From positions 1,178,001-1,242,000 of the forward strand of contig NZ_AKKC02000004.1 in NCBI RefSeq assembly GCF_000282095.2: a stretch of 64,000 bases of DNA, written 5' to 3'. Positions 42,845 through 51,805 of the stretch are shown here, in pieces. The stretch's first letter is position 1. Each line of letters starts with the position of its first letter. Source of the DNA: Rhizobium sp. CF080 (GTDB lineage: Bacteria; Pseudomonadota; Alphaproteobacteria; Rhizobiales; Rhizobiaceae). The notes under the pieces were generated by a model. That model was given only the letters and a program-made list of their open reading frames with translations. It had not been told where the DNA came from and did not search any database. Position numbers and translations under genes: made by a program.

Positions 42845-44452
42845 ATGAAACGACGCAGCTTGCTCACGACGGCCGCATGCGCCGCCATGGTATTCACGTT
42901 CGCCCAGCATCGGGTATTGGCCGATACGCCTGCCAATCAGCTCGTCATCGGCTTCTCGATGTCAAACGTGCTCACGCTCGACCCGGCCGGATCGTCGAGC
43001 AAGGAAAGGGTGCAGATCCTCGCCAATCTCTACGACGGCTTGGTGGGTATAGACCCGGTCCAGCGCGCAAAGATCATCCCGGCTCTCGCCGAACGTTGGG
43101 AGATTGCCGGGGACCGCAAGTCGATCCGCTTTCATCTGAGACCGAACCTCCGCTTTGCCTCGGGCAATGCTGTGACCGCCAATGATGTCGTGTGGTCGCT
43201 GCAGCGCGTGCTGAAGCTCAACCTGGCGCAGGCAACCAACCTGCGTCTGCGTGGCTATACCGTCGAAAACGCGGCCCAGAGCTTCAAGGCGGTTGACGAC
43301 AAGACGGTGGAGATTTCCATTCTCCAGCCCATCGACCCACAGATCATTCTGATGACCTTGGCCATGGCCGGCACGGGCAGCGTGCTTGACCAGAAGGAGG
43401 TGATGAGCCACGAGAAGGCCGGAGACATGGGGGCGGGGTGGCTGACCACCAATTCCGCCGGAACCGCTGCTTTCGCCGTGCAATCGTTGCGGCCGAACGA
43501 AATGGTCGTACTTACCCGAAACGAAAACTACTGGGGTCCGGCGCCGGCCATGAGCCGCGTGCTAATGCGCCACATTCCCGAGCCTCAGAGCCAGCGGCTG
43601 CTGGTCGAGAAGGGCGACCTCGATATCGCCTATTCGCTTGGCGCTGCCGACCTGAAGTCCCTGGAAGGCAACAAGAATGTCAAGGTGACGACGGAAACCG
43701 GCAATGGCCTCTATTATCTCGCCATGTCGCTGAAGAACCAGAATCTCGCCAAGCCGAAGCTGCGTGAGGCAATTCTCAAGCTGATTGACTATGATGGCCT
43801 CAACAAGACGGTAATGCCGTATTACGGTGTCAAACATCTCGGCCCGATCCAGGTCGGGCTTGCCCAGGAACCCTTCGAGCCAAAACTCGAGATGGACGTC
43901 AAGGGCGCGAAGGCCCTTCTGGCGGAATCGGGATATACCGATGGTCTGGACCTGACGATCCGCACGCTTTCGGAGCCACCATTCGACAACCTGGCTGTCG
44001 CACTTCAAAGCATGCTGGCCCAGGGAGGCATTCGCGCCAAGATCCTCACCGGCAGTGGCGAGCAGGTCTATGGGCCGATGCGGGAGAGGAATTTCGAACT
44101 CATTGTCGGCAGAAGCGGCGGGCAGATTTCTCACCCCGATGGCGACATGCGCAGCCTCGCCTACAATCCCGACAACCGGGATGAAGCAAAGCTGACCGGG
44201 CTGGTGGGCTGGCGCGTTTCCTTCAAGGACGACAATCTGAACCAGAAGATCGATGCAGCATTGCAGGAAGCGGATCCGGAAAAGCAGGCAAAGCTCTACA
44301 ACGAGATAGAGAAGCTCTATGCCGAAGGCATTCCGGCGATCCAGCCGATCTCGCAGGTGATGGATTCGGTTGCCCAACGCGCCGATATCGAAGGCTTCCA
44401 GATCAGCCCCGTTTGGCAGACAAAGCTCGAAACCGTTCGTAAGCGGCGCTGA
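42845..44452 (+). CDS. Orphan SBP family 5 substrate-binding protein
   Basis: A 535-residue periplasmic solute-binding protein of the peptide/nickel class. The N-terminus KRRSLLTTAACAAMVFTFAQ has twin arginines and might use the Tat route, though a Sec signal is also possible; cleavage is near VLADT. Family traits include FHLRPNLRFASGNAVTANDV and REAILKLIDYDGL. It follows the dehydratase gene by 70 bp with a strong GGGAGGT, but no permease or ATPase gene accompanies it here. It must use a transporter encoded elsewhere, or the locus is incomplete. A terminator-like hairpin follows its stop. Confidence 0.9.
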   Translation: MKRRSLLTTAACAAMVFTFAQHRVLADTPANQLVIGFSMSNVLTLDPAGSSSKERVQILANLYDGLVGIDPVQRAKIIPALAERWEIAGDRKSIRFHLRPNLRFASGNAVTANDVVWSLQRVLKLNLAQATNLRLRGYTVENAAQSFKAVDDKTVEISILQPIDPQIILMTLAMAGTGSVLDQKEVMSHEKAGDMGAGWLTTNSAGTAAFAVQSLRPNEMVVLTRNENYWGPAPAMSRVLMRHIPEPQSQRLLVEKGDLDIAYSLGAADLKSLEGNKNVKVTTETGNGLYYLAMSLKNQNLAKPKLREAILKLIDYDGLNKTVMPYYGVKHLGPIQVGLAQEPFEPKLEMDVKGAKALLAESGYTDGLDLTIRTLSEPPFDNLAVALQSMLAQGGIRAKILTGSGEQVYGPMRERNFELIVGRSGGQISHPDGDMRSLAYNPDNRDEAKLTGLVGWRVSFKDDNLNQKIDAALQEADPEKQAKLYNEIEKLYAEGIPAIQPISQVMDSVAQRADIEGFQISPVWQTKLETVRKRR

Positions 44453-44700
44453 CGAACGACTGCATACCTTCAAATGAGGTGTGAGGTCGCGTCCGCTCGC
44501 GACCTCTGCAGTTTGGCATCCAAGGATGTTGAGGACACGCTTGTGAAAGGGGCCTAGCACGGCAATGACGTCTTCCGAGGTCATCCCGATCACCGTGGGC
44601 CATATTCTAGCCACTACGGTGTGTTTTGCGATTTCCAGGCCGCCTGCTACACGGCCATCGTCGCGATGGCATCCTTTAATGCTCAGCATTACGTCGGGAA
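44453..44700. other. Gap between convergent genes
   Basis: About 250 bp that hold a hairpin terminator near the left end. A minus-strand reading after the GntR stop gives an open stretch (ATG 44687-44689, then KHTVVARIWPTVIGMTSEDV) that I do not recognise; it runs on into antisense of the binding-protein gene and is not called as a gene. Confidence 0.4.
44483..44506 (+). terminator. Hairpin terminator candidate after the orphan binding protein
   Basis: Perfect nine-base arms GAGGTCGCG (44483-44491) and CGCGACCTC (44498-44506) around a six-base loop, 30 bp after the stop. The following sequence has only a short T-run, so termination efficiency is uncertain. Confidence 0.55.
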
Positions 44701-45330
44701 TTATCGCTGCCGGATGTGATTTTCGATGAGAGTTTTTAGTTTATCGGGCTTCCGGCGCTCCAAAAGATCGACCATCTCATGGTGTTCGCGGGCTGATTGC
44801 TCGACCCGCGCTCGTGTCTTCCACTGGGAGACCGGGGCGGAGGACGTGCGCTGCCTGAGTTCGGCGATCACGCTGTCCAGCTCGCCATTGCCGGACAGTT
44901 GCATGAAGGCACGATGGAAGTTGAGATTGGCCTCGTAGAGTTCGAGAACAGTCCCGTGCAATATCAGGCTCTCGAACCGGTTTGCAAGAGCACGCAGATT
45001 ACGGATATCGCCGGCCGTCGCGTTTGCCACCACCTTCGGAACGATGCCGGTTTCCAGCATGATACGGATTTCGGCGATATCGTCAGCTTGTTTGCCGTCC
45101 GCTTGATAGACGTGGTAGCCACGGTTTGGCACATGCTCCACGATGCGCTTCTGCGCCAGGCGGTCAAGCGCACGCCGGATTTCGTTGCGCCCGCGTCCGT
45201 AACGGGCCTCCAGGTCGATCTGCTTCAACCAGGCACCCGGCTGAAACATGCCGGATTGAATGTCCGTCAGGATGAGCTGGGTGGCATCTGGTTCGCCATC
45301 TGCGATGGAATCGTCGAACAGGGTATTCAT
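44701..45330 (-). CDS. GntR-family (FCD) transcriptional regulator
   Basis: A 209-residue GntR regulator. The DNA-binding part is atypically short at the front (ATQLILTDIQSGMFQPGAWL, GRGRNEIRRALDRLAQKRIV), followed by the helical FCD domain (EIRIMLETGIVPKVVANA, NLNFHRAFMQLSGNGEL). The start at 45330 follows GAGGTC; a GTG 14 codons upstream is less likely. It is divergent from the M20/M28/ABC operon. A perfect 16-bp palindrome, AAATTGGT/ACCAATTT, lies between them and has the TTGGTACCAA core often bound by this family. Confidence 0.88.
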   Translation of the reverse strand: MNTLFDDSIADGEPDATQLILTDIQSGMFQPGAWLKQIDLEARYGRGRNEIRRALDRLAQKRIVEHVPNRGYHVYQADGKQADDIAEIRIMLETGIVPKVVANATAGDIRNLRALANRFESLILHGTVLELYEANLNFHRAFMQLSGNGELDSVIAELRQRTSSAPVSQWKTRARVEQSAREHHEMVDLLERRKPDKLKTLIENHIRQR

Positions 45331-45412
45331 CCGTTTGACCTCAGGTGGCTGCGAGGCGATTGGCCTATTCACTAGCCAGAAATTTCAGTTGCCGAAAGAA
45401 GAATCTTCTCAT

Positions 45413-45428
45413 AAATTGGTACCAATTT
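45413..45428. promoter_or_regulatory. Perfect 16-bp palindrome, GntR operator candidate
   Basis: AAATTGGTACCAATTT reads identically on both strands. It sits 83 bp upstream of the GntR start and 22 bp before the M20 start at 45451, where bound protein would block the divergent operon's transcription or translation start. GntR/FCD sites typically have this short symmetric form. Confidence 0.7.
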
Positions 45429-45450
45429 TGGATCAAATGTGTAGGCACAA

Positions 45451-46875
45451 ATGAAAAATTTCGATGGCGTTTGGGAGATCGTTGACGACAAGGCACCCCG
45501 GTTTGCCGAGCTCAGCGATTACGTCTGGGAGGTTCCGGAGACCAATTATGAGGAATATCGCTCCTCTGCGGCTCATACTGAGCTGCTTGAGGCGGAAGGC
45601 TTCAGGGTTACGCGCAATGTCGCAGACATCCCGACGGCAGTGATGGGCGAGGCCGGCGAAGGCGGGCCGGTCATCGCCATTCTCGGCGAATATGACGCCC
45701 TGCCAGGCCTCAGCCAGGTGGCCGGCCTTGCGGAAGAAAAGGCGGTCGTCGAAGGCGGCCATGGCCATGGCTGCGGGCATAACCTTCTCGGCTCCGGTGC
45801 CATGCTAGCCGCAGCCGCCGTCAAGGACTACCTCAAGGCCAACAATCTTCAGGGCCGCGTTCGCTACTACGGCTGCCCGGCCGAAGAAGGCGGCTCGTCG
45901 AAGGGCTTCATGGTACGGGCCGGTGTTTTCGACGATGTCGACATCGCCATATCCTGGCACCCGGCTGCATTCGTCGGGGTCAACAATCCGATCTCGCTCG
46001 CCTGCAACGAGCTCAACTTCCATTTCTCGGGCCGCGCGTCGCATGCCGCCGCCTCACCGCATCTGGGGCGCAGTGCACTCGATGCGGTCGAGCTGATGAA
46101 TGTCGGCGTCAACTACCTGCGCGAGCATATGCCGTCCACGGCGCGCATACATTACGCCATCACGGATACCGGCGGCCATGCGCCGAATGTCGTGCAGGCC
46201 AAGGCTTCGGTGCGCTATCTCATCCGGGCGCGCACGCTTCCCGAACTGCTGGAGCTCGTCGCCCGGGTGAAGGATGTCGCAGCGGGTGCGGCCCTGATGA
46301 CCGGCACCTCGGTGCGCAGTCAGGTCGTCAGCGGCGATGCGAACCTCATCGGCAACACGCCGCTCGAGGCGCTCATGCACAATCATATCGAACGCGTCGG
46401 CCTGCCGCCCTTCGACGCTGCGGACAAGGCGACCGCCGCAAAATTCCAGGAAACCTTCAGCCCGGCGGATATTGCCACGTCCTTCGGCCGGTTCGGGCTG
46501 AAGGTCCGCAAGGGCATCTCCCTCTGCGACGTGATCTTCCCGCCGGAAAGCGGCGACGGCACGCTCGTCGGCTCCACCGATGTCGGCTCGGTCAGCTGGG
46601 TCGTGCCGACAGTGCAGATGCGGGGTGCGACCTATGCCATCGGCACGCCCGGCCATTCCTGGCAACTCGTCGCCCAGGGCAAACTGCCGGCCGCGCACAA
46701 AGGCATGACCCATGCGGCCAAGGTGATGGCATCCACAGCCGTTGACCTCATCCTCAAGCCCGAACTGATCGCCGAGGCGAAAGCCGATCACGCGGCGCGG
46801 CTCGAAGGCACGCCATTCATCAATCCGATCCCGGACGACGTCCAGCCCGACATCCGGGAGAAGCGCGATGTCTGA
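45451..46875 (+). CDS. M20-family amidohydrolase (AbgB-like)
   Basis: A 474-residue M20D metalloamidohydrolase related to AbgB (p-aminobenzoyl-glutamate hydrolase) and to indole-acetyl-amino-acid or N-acyl-amino-acid hydrolases. Metal-site residues are GEYDALPG (D82), the HGHGCGH cluster (104-110), PAEEGGSS (E145, E146) and ISWHPA. The insert with SGRASHAAASPHLGRSALDA is the dimerisation domain. The start is ATG 45451, with a weak TAGG upstream. The stop lies just beyond the start of the M28 gene, an eight-base overlap. It likely releases an amino acid from an N-acyl conjugate taken up by the operon's importer. Confidence 0.88.
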   Translation: MKNFDGVWEIVDDKAPRFAELSDYVWEVPETNYEEYRSSAAHTELLEAEGFRVTRNVADIPTAVMGEAGEGGPVIAILGEYDALPGLSQVAGLAEEKAVVEGGHGHGCGHNLLGSGAMLAAAAVKDYLKANNLQGRVRYYGCPAEEGGSSKGFMVRAGVFDDVDIAISWHPAAFVGVNNPISLACNELNFHFSGRASHAAASPHLGRSALDAVELMNVGVNYLREHMPSTARIHYAITDTGGHAPNVVQAKASVRYLIRARTLPELLELVARVKDVAAGAALMTGTSVRSQVVSGDANLIGNTPLEALMHNHIERVGLPPFDAADKATAAKFQETFSPADIATSFGRFGLKVRKGISLCDVIFPPESGDGTLVGSTDVGSVSWVVPTVQMRGATYAIGTPGHSWQLVAQGKLPAAHKGMTHAAKVMASTAVDLILKPELIAEAKADHAARLEGTPFINPIPDDVQPDIREKRDV

Positions 46876-48550
46876 CACGTCGCTCCGGCCCGATCGCCAA
46901 ATCCTGATGGATCACATCCGCGAGTTCGCCAAGCGAGTGAAGCTTTCGGGCACGGCGGAAGAGCTGGAAAGTTTTCGATATCTGGAACGGCAGATGGCCT
47001 CTTACGGCTATCGGACGCAGCTTTTTTTTCATGACGCCTATATCAGTCTGCCGGGCAAGGCGGTTGTCGAGGTCGACGGCGGCGCGATCCGTTGCATCAC
47101 TCATTCCATGTCGATCTCGACGCCTGCCGAAGGCGTCTCGGCAGAGATTGTCCATGTCGGAGAAGGCACCGAGGCCGACTTCGAGAGCATCGATGCCAAG
47201 GGGCGCATCGTCCTTGTCGATGGCATTGCGACCGAGGATGTCGCGGCGCTTGCAAGTGCCCGCGGCGCGATCGGACAGATCCATGTCAGCCCCAACGAAC
47301 ATCTCTACGAAATGTGCGTGTCCCCCGTCTGGGGCAGCCCGTCGCAGCATACGCGCGAGCAGCTGCCAAAGACGGCGATCTGCACGATCGCCCGCGACGA
47401 TGGCGAGAAGCTGCGGCAGGCCTGCCGCGCAGGCAAGGCGCCCGTTGCCCGCCTGACGACGGAGGTCGATACGGGCTGGCGCAAGACGCCCATCCTGGTC
47501 GCAGAGCTTTTTCCAGATAACCGGTCGGATGCACCTTTCATCCTGTTTTCCGGCCATCACGATACCTGGCATTACGGCGTGATGGACAATGGCGGAGCCA
47601 ATGCTACCATGCTGGAAGCCGCCCGCCTTCTGGCCGAGCGGCGCGACGAATGGCAGCGCGGGCTGCGCATCTGCTTCTGGTCCGGCCATTCCCACGGTCG
47701 CTATTCCGGCTCCGCCTGGTATGCGGACGAATACTGGGATGATCTGGAACAGCGCTGCGTGGCGCATGTAAACGTCGATTCCACTGGCGGTGCAGGCGCG
47801 GACATCCTGACAAACTCGGCCGTCATCGACGAATTGAAGGCAGTCGCGGCAAGGGCCGTCCAAACAGTGACCGGCCAGGTGCACCGCGGCCGGCGGCATG
47901 GGCGCGCTGCCGACCAGTCCTTTTGGGGCGTCGGCATTCCCTCGATGTTCGGCAGCCTCAGCCACCAGCCCCCCGGGCCAGTGAAGATGCTGACGGCGCT
48001 CGGGTGGTGGTGGCACACGCCGCACGATACGGAAGAGCATATCGATCCGGCCAATCTTCAGCGCGACACCGAGATCGTGTTGCGCGTGCTCGATGAACTG
48101 CTCGATGCCCGCGTTCTGCCGCTCGACTACGCCGCCTATGCAGTGTCTCTCAGAAGTGAACTCGACGGCCTGAACGCGGATCTGGCAGGACGGATGGATA
48201 TGAATGTCCTGACTTCTGCAGCGAATGAACTGCGCCAGCGTGCCGAGGTGATCAACCGCATTGCGCGGCAGGAAACCGATCCGGTTCGCGCCGAGATCAT
48301 CAACGACCGCCTTCGGCAGGCTTCCCGCCTGCTCGTTCCGTTGAACTACACGTTCGGCGACCGTTTCCATCACGACAGCGCGCTTCCGCATCCGGCCTGG
48401 CCATCGCTATCAGGGCTTCGCGAACTGGCCGCCCTGCCGGAAGGGCACGCCGATATCCCGTTCTTCGCGGTTCATGCGCGCCAGACGCGCAACCGCCTTC
48501 TCTCCGTCCTCAGACAAGCCTGCGCGGTGCTTGCCCTCGACGGAATATGA
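46868..48550 (+). CDS. M28-family zinc peptidase with PA-like insert
   Basis: A 560-residue peptidase. The catalytic domain has FSGHHDTWHYGVMDNGGANA (first metal His and the bridging Asp), CFWSGHSHGRYSGSAWYAD (where the usual Glu-Glu pair of M28 is replaced by SH) and VNVDSTGG, followed by a late HTPHDTEEHID. A PA-like protease-associated domain is inserted near residues 85-210. There is no signal peptide, so it would act on imported peptides in the cytoplasm. Missing the usual acidic pair is a notable deviation. The overlap with the M20 gene indicates coupling. Confidence 0.8.
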   Translation: MSDTSLRPDRQILMDHIREFAKRVKLSGTAEELESFRYLERQMASYGYRTQLFFHDAYISLPGKAVVEVDGGAIRCITHSMSISTPAEGVSAEIVHVGEGTEADFESIDAKGRIVLVDGIATEDVAALASARGAIGQIHVSPNEHLYEMCVSPVWGSPSQHTREQLPKTAICTIARDDGEKLRQACRAGKAPVARLTTEVDTGWRKTPILVAELFPDNRSDAPFILFSGHHDTWHYGVMDNGGANATMLEAARLLAERRDEWQRGLRICFWSGHSHGRYSGSAWYADEYWDDLEQRCVAHVNVDSTGGAGADILTNSAVIDELKAVAARAVQTVTGQVHRGRRHGRAADQSFWGVGIPSMFGSLSHQPPGPVKMLTALGWWWHTPHDTEEHIDPANLQRDTEIVLRVLDELLDARVLPLDYAAYAVSLRSELDGLNADLAGRMDMNVLTSAANELRQRAEVINRIARQETDPVRAEIINDRLRQASRLLVPLNYTFGDRFHHDSALPHPAWPSLSGLRELAALPEGHADIPFFAVHARQTRNRLLSVLRQACAVLALDGI

Positions 48551-48598
48551 CATCCAACCTTCCTCTCCGACACAACGAACAAATAAGGGAACAACGAC

Positions 48599-49444
48599 AT
48601 GAAAACCGGGAAATTCTGGGCGGTCGCACTGGCCGCCACCCTCACCATCATGCTGCCGGGCGCGGAAGCCAAGGACTGGACCCACGTGAAGGTCGGCATC
48701 GAAGGCGCCTTTCCGCCATGGAACGCACTGGATTCCAAGGGAAAGCTGACCGGCCTTGATATCGACCTCATCAACGACCTGTGCCAGCGCGCCAAGGTCG
48801 AGTGCGAGCTGATCGCCGGTGAATGGAGCGCCATGATCCCCAGCGTGAATGCCGGCAAGTTCGACCTCATCATGACCCTCGGGATCAACGAAAAGCGCAA
48901 GGAAGTCGTCGATTTCACTGTGCCCTACGCGAGCGGCGTGGCAACTTTCATCACGCTGAAGGACAGCCCGGTGAGCAAGCTGCCGATGACCGGCGAGAGG
49001 CTGAACCTCAACGATAAGGACAAGGCCGATCCCGTGATGAAGACGATCGGCGGCGTTCTTTCCGGCAAGACGGTCGGCGTCGTGCAATCGACGAGCCAGG
49101 AACAATTGATCAACGCCTATTTCGGCAAGGACGTCACCGTTCGGACCTACAAGAATTCCGGCGAGCGTGATCTCGATCTCAAGGCCGGTCGCATCGATGC
49201 CGGTTTCGACAGCGGAGTCTACGGCACCACGGCGCTTGCCAAGCCCGGCAACGAGGATCTGACGATGGCCGGACCGCTAATGAAAGGCGCCATGCTGGCG
49301 ACGGAAGTCGCCATGGGCATGCGTAAGGGCGAGACCGACCTGAAGGAAAAGTTCGACGCAGCCATCAAGTCGGCGGCTGCGGACGGCGTCATCAAAAAGC
49401 TGTCCGAAAAGTGGAGCAAGCTCGATCTGACGCCATCGTTCTGA
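48599..49444 (+). CDS. Polar amino-acid ABC transporter substrate-binding protein (SBP family 3), first copy
   Basis: A 281-residue periplasmic binding protein with a clean Sec signal (TGKFWAVALAATLTIMLPGA, cleaved after AEA). Family-3 traits are KVGIEGAFPPWNALDSKGKL, GLDIDLINDLCQRAKVECE and EKRKEVVDFTVPYA. The insert LNLNDKDKADPVMKT near residue 140 is unusual and is also present, in different form, in the second copy. It follows the M28 gene by 48 bp and precedes the first permease by 97 bp. Confidence 0.9.
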   Translation: MKTGKFWAVALAATLTIMLPGAEAKDWTHVKVGIEGAFPPWNALDSKGKLTGLDIDLINDLCQRAKVECELIAGEWSAMIPSVNAGKFDLIMTLGINEKRKEVVDFTVPYASGVATFITLKDSPVSKLPMTGERLNLNDKDKADPVMKTIGGVLSGKTVGVVQSTSQEQLINAYFGKDVTVRTYKNSGERDLDLKAGRIDAGFDSGVYGTTALAKPGNEDLTMAGPLMKGAMLATEVAMGMRKGETDLKEKFDAAIKSAAADGVIKKLSEKWSKLDLTPSF

Positions 49445-49541
49445 CCCGGCGGCGGACCCGGCGCGAGGCGCAAAGCGATGCGTCCTCGTGCCGAGCCGCC
49501 CGGGTTCGATCCGGACAAACCTCCATGTGAATGAGGTTTAC

Positions 49542-50261
49542 ATGAATCAGCCGACAATACTGGATCTGATCGGAACCGGCCCGAATGGCTGGGGCATGGC
49601 GCTTGCCGCGGCCACCGTCATGACGGTCCTGATCGCCATCGCCGGCTTTGCGATCGGTGCCGTGATCGGCGTCTTCGGCGCCTGGGCGAAAGTCTCAGGC
49701 GGTCCGGTGACGCGCGGGATAGCGGGTTTCTACACCACCGTTCTGCGCGGCATTCCCGATCTTCTGGTCATCTATCTCTTCTATTTCGGCGGCAGCGCCG
49801 CAATGACCGCGATCGGCAGTCTATTCGGCGCTGAAGGCTTCATCGGCTTTCCGGGCTTTCTGGCCGGTGCGCTCGCCGTCGGCATCACCTCCGGCGCCCA
49901 GCAGACGGAAGTCTTTCGCGGCGCCTATCGGGCGGTGCATTCCGGCGAGCTGGAGGCTGCGGTCGCCTGCGGCATGTCACGCTCCTTGCGGTTTCGCAGG
50001 ATCCTGGCACCGCTCACGCTCCGCCACGCAATTCCCGGCATGGGGAATGTCTGGCAGGTCGTCCTGAAGGAATCCGCGCTGGTTTCGGTCACGGGTGTCG
50101 TCGAACTCCTTCGGCAGTCGCAAATCGGCGCGGGCTCGACCGGCCTGCCCTTCGATTTCTACGTCATCGCCGCTGCCATCTACCTGGCCATTTCGACGGT
50201 TTCCGGCGGTCTCCTGCAACTCAGCGAAAAGCGCTTCACGCGCGGCGTCAGGAGGGGTTGA
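49542..50261 (+). CDS. Polar amino-acid ABC transporter permease (HisQ-like)
   Basis: A 239-residue inner-membrane permease of the histidine/lysine/arginine/ornithine class. Five hydrophobic segments are visible, with the [20 protein letters not shown] motif near residue 65 and the EAA loop ([24 protein letters not shown]) that docks the ATPase. A GAGG lies just before ATG 49542. Its stop overlaps the next start by one base. A longer in-frame start 18 codons upstream is unlikely. Confidence 0.9.
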   Translation: MNQPTILDLIGTGPNGWGMALAAATVMTVLIAIAGFAIGAVIGVFGAWAKVSGGPVTRGIAGFYTTVLRGIPDLLVIYLFYFGGSAAMTAIGSLFGAEGFIGFPGFLAGALAVGITSGAQQTEVFRGAYRAVHSGELEAAVACGMSRSLRFRRILAPLTLRHAIPGMGNVWQVVLKESALVSVTGVVELLRQSQIGAGSTGLPFDFYVIAAAIYLAISTVSGGLLQLSEKRFTRGVRRG

Positions 50262-50983
50262 TGGATCTGGCGTTTCTCTACGAGACCTTCCTGAGCCTCG
50301 TTACGGCCGTGCCACTGACGCTACAGCTTGCCGCGAGCGCCATCGTACTCGGCGCGTTCCTGGCCCTCGGCCTGGCGCTTTGCCGGTTGTCCGGCATCCT
50401 GCCGCTCGATTGGCTCGCGAGGGCCTATATCTTCGTCTTCCGCGGCACGCCGCTGCTCGTGCAGATCTTCCTGATCTATTACGGCCTCGGCCAGTTCCGC
50501 GAGGTCCGCCAGAGCATGTTCTGGGTGGTGTTGCGCGACCCTTACTGGTGCGCAGTCATTGCCCTGATGCTGAACACCGCCGCCTATTCCGCCGAGATCA
50601 TTCGCGGCGGGCTGCTCTCGGTGCCGTTCGGCCAGATCGAAGCGGCGCGCGCCTGCGGCATGTCCCGTTTCATGACCTTCCGGCGCATTACCCTGCCGCT
50701 CGCAATCCGCCAGGCCCTGCCCGGTTATTCCAACGAGATGATCTCGATGGTGAAGGCGACGTCGCTTGCCTCCATCATCACCATCATGGAAGTGACGGGC
50801 GTCGCGGCCAAGCTGATCTCCGAGACCTATCGGGCGATCGAAGTCTTCGTCGTCGCCGGTGCCATCTATCTCGCCATCAACTTCATCCTCACCCGGCTTG
50901 TCGCCCTGGCCGAGTATCAACTGAGTCCGCACCTGCGCCAGCCTGCGGCCTTGCCCAGCACATCCACGGGAGCAGCAAGATGA
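50261..50983 (+). CDS. Polar amino-acid ABC transporter permease (HisM-like)
   Basis: A 240-residue partner permease with the [21 protein letters not shown] motif and the EAA-type loop [26 protein letters not shown]. It shares the last base of the previous stop (TGATG), and its own stop overlaps the ATPase start by four bases. Combined with the preceding gene it completes the channel. A GGAGGGG ribosome-binding site precedes ATG 50261. Confidence 0.92.
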   Translation: MDLAFLYETFLSLVTAVPLTLQLAASAIVLGAFLALGLALCRLSGILPLDWLARAYIFVFRGTPLLVQIFLIYYGLGQFREVRQSMFWVVLRDPYWCAVIALMLNTAAYSAEIIRGGLLSVPFGQIEAARACGMSRFMTFRRITLPLAIRQALPGYSNEMISMVKATSLASIITIMEVTGVAAKLISETYRAIEVFVVAGAIYLAINFILTRLVALAEYQLSPHLRQPAALPSTSTGAAR

Positions 50984-51762
50984 TACCTTCGACCAATCCA
51001 TCCGCACCGGCGGCAATTACCGTGCGCGGGCTTCGCAAGAGCTTCGGTCCCGTCGAAGTACTGAAGGGCATAGACATGGAGGCGCGCGAGGGCGAGGTCG
51101 TCTCGATCCTCGGCTCCTCCGGCTCCGGCAAGTCGACCATGCTCCGCTGCATCAACATGCTCGAGACACCCGATGTCGGCGAAGTGACTGTTGCCGGGGA
51201 AACTATCCGCATGAAGCCGGCCGGTTCCGGCAAGAGCCGCATCGCTGACCGCAGGCAGGTGCAACGCATCCGCTCCGAGCTCGGCATGGTGTTCCAGAGC
51301 TTCAATCTCTGGTCCCACAAGACCGTGCTCGAAAACGTCATGGAAGCGCCGCTGCACGTGCAGAAGCGCTCGCGCGCCGAATGCCTGGAAGAGGCGGAAG
51401 CTCTGCTTGCCAAGGTGGGCATTGCCGAAAAGCGCAATCACTACCCGGCGCATCTTTCCGGCGGCCAGCAGCAACGTGCCGCCATCGCCCGCGCGCTCGC
51501 CATGCGGCCGAAGGTGATGCTGTTCGATGAGCCGACCTCGGCGCTCGACCCGGAACTCGTGGGCGAAGTGCTACGTGTCATGCGGGCGCTGGCCGAAGAG
51601 GGCCGCACCATGCTCGTCGTCACCCACGAAATGGGGTTTGCCCGCGATGTTTCGAGCCGGGTCATCTTCCTGCACCAAGGCGCCATCGAAGAGGAAGGCC
51701 GGCCGCAGGACATGTTCACCGAGGCGAAATCCGAGCGCTTCCGGAAATTTATCAGCGGCTGA
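50980..51762 (+). CDS. Polar amino-acid ABC transporter ATPase (HisP/GlnQ-like)
   Basis: A 260-residue ATPase with Walker [10 protein letters not shown] (about 45-53), Q-loop FQSFNLWSH, signature [15 protein letters not shown], Walker [13 protein letters not shown] and switch His in VVTHEMGF. The W in NLWSH is typical of the histidine and arginine/octopine importers. The start overlaps the permease stop (ATGA); the open frame extends far upstream only as an antiphase run. It powers uptake for the two binding proteins in this operon. Confidence 0.93.
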   Translation: MIPSTNPSAPAAITVRGLRKSFGPVEVLKGIDMEAREGEVVSILGSSGSGKSTMLRCINMLETPDVGEVTVAGETIRMKPAGSGKSRIADRRQVQRIRSELGMVFQSFNLWSHKTVLENVMEAPLHVQKRSRAECLEEAEALLAKVGIAEKRNHYPAHLSGGQQQRAAIARALAMRPKVMLFDEPTSALDPELVGEVLRVMRALAEEGRTMLVVTHEMGFARDVSSRVIFLHQGAIEEEGRPQDMFTEAKSERFRKFISG

Positions 51763-51805
51763 GCCGCCCAACCATTCTACCCAAACAAAGAGAGGGAACT
51801 GACGG

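Noticed and set aside
44483..44689. Possible small minus-strand gene after the GntR regulator
   Set aside because: The reading continues into antisense of the binding-protein gene and contains no known motif; the region better fits a terminator gap.
46820..48391. Minus-strand open frame of 523 codons over the M28 peptidase
   Set aside because: Antisense to a well-supported gene, no homologous features.
50095..50980. Upstream in-frame extension of the HisP-like ATPase
   Set aside because: The extension is antiphase to two permease genes and Arg-rich; the ATGA overlap at 50980 marks the true start.
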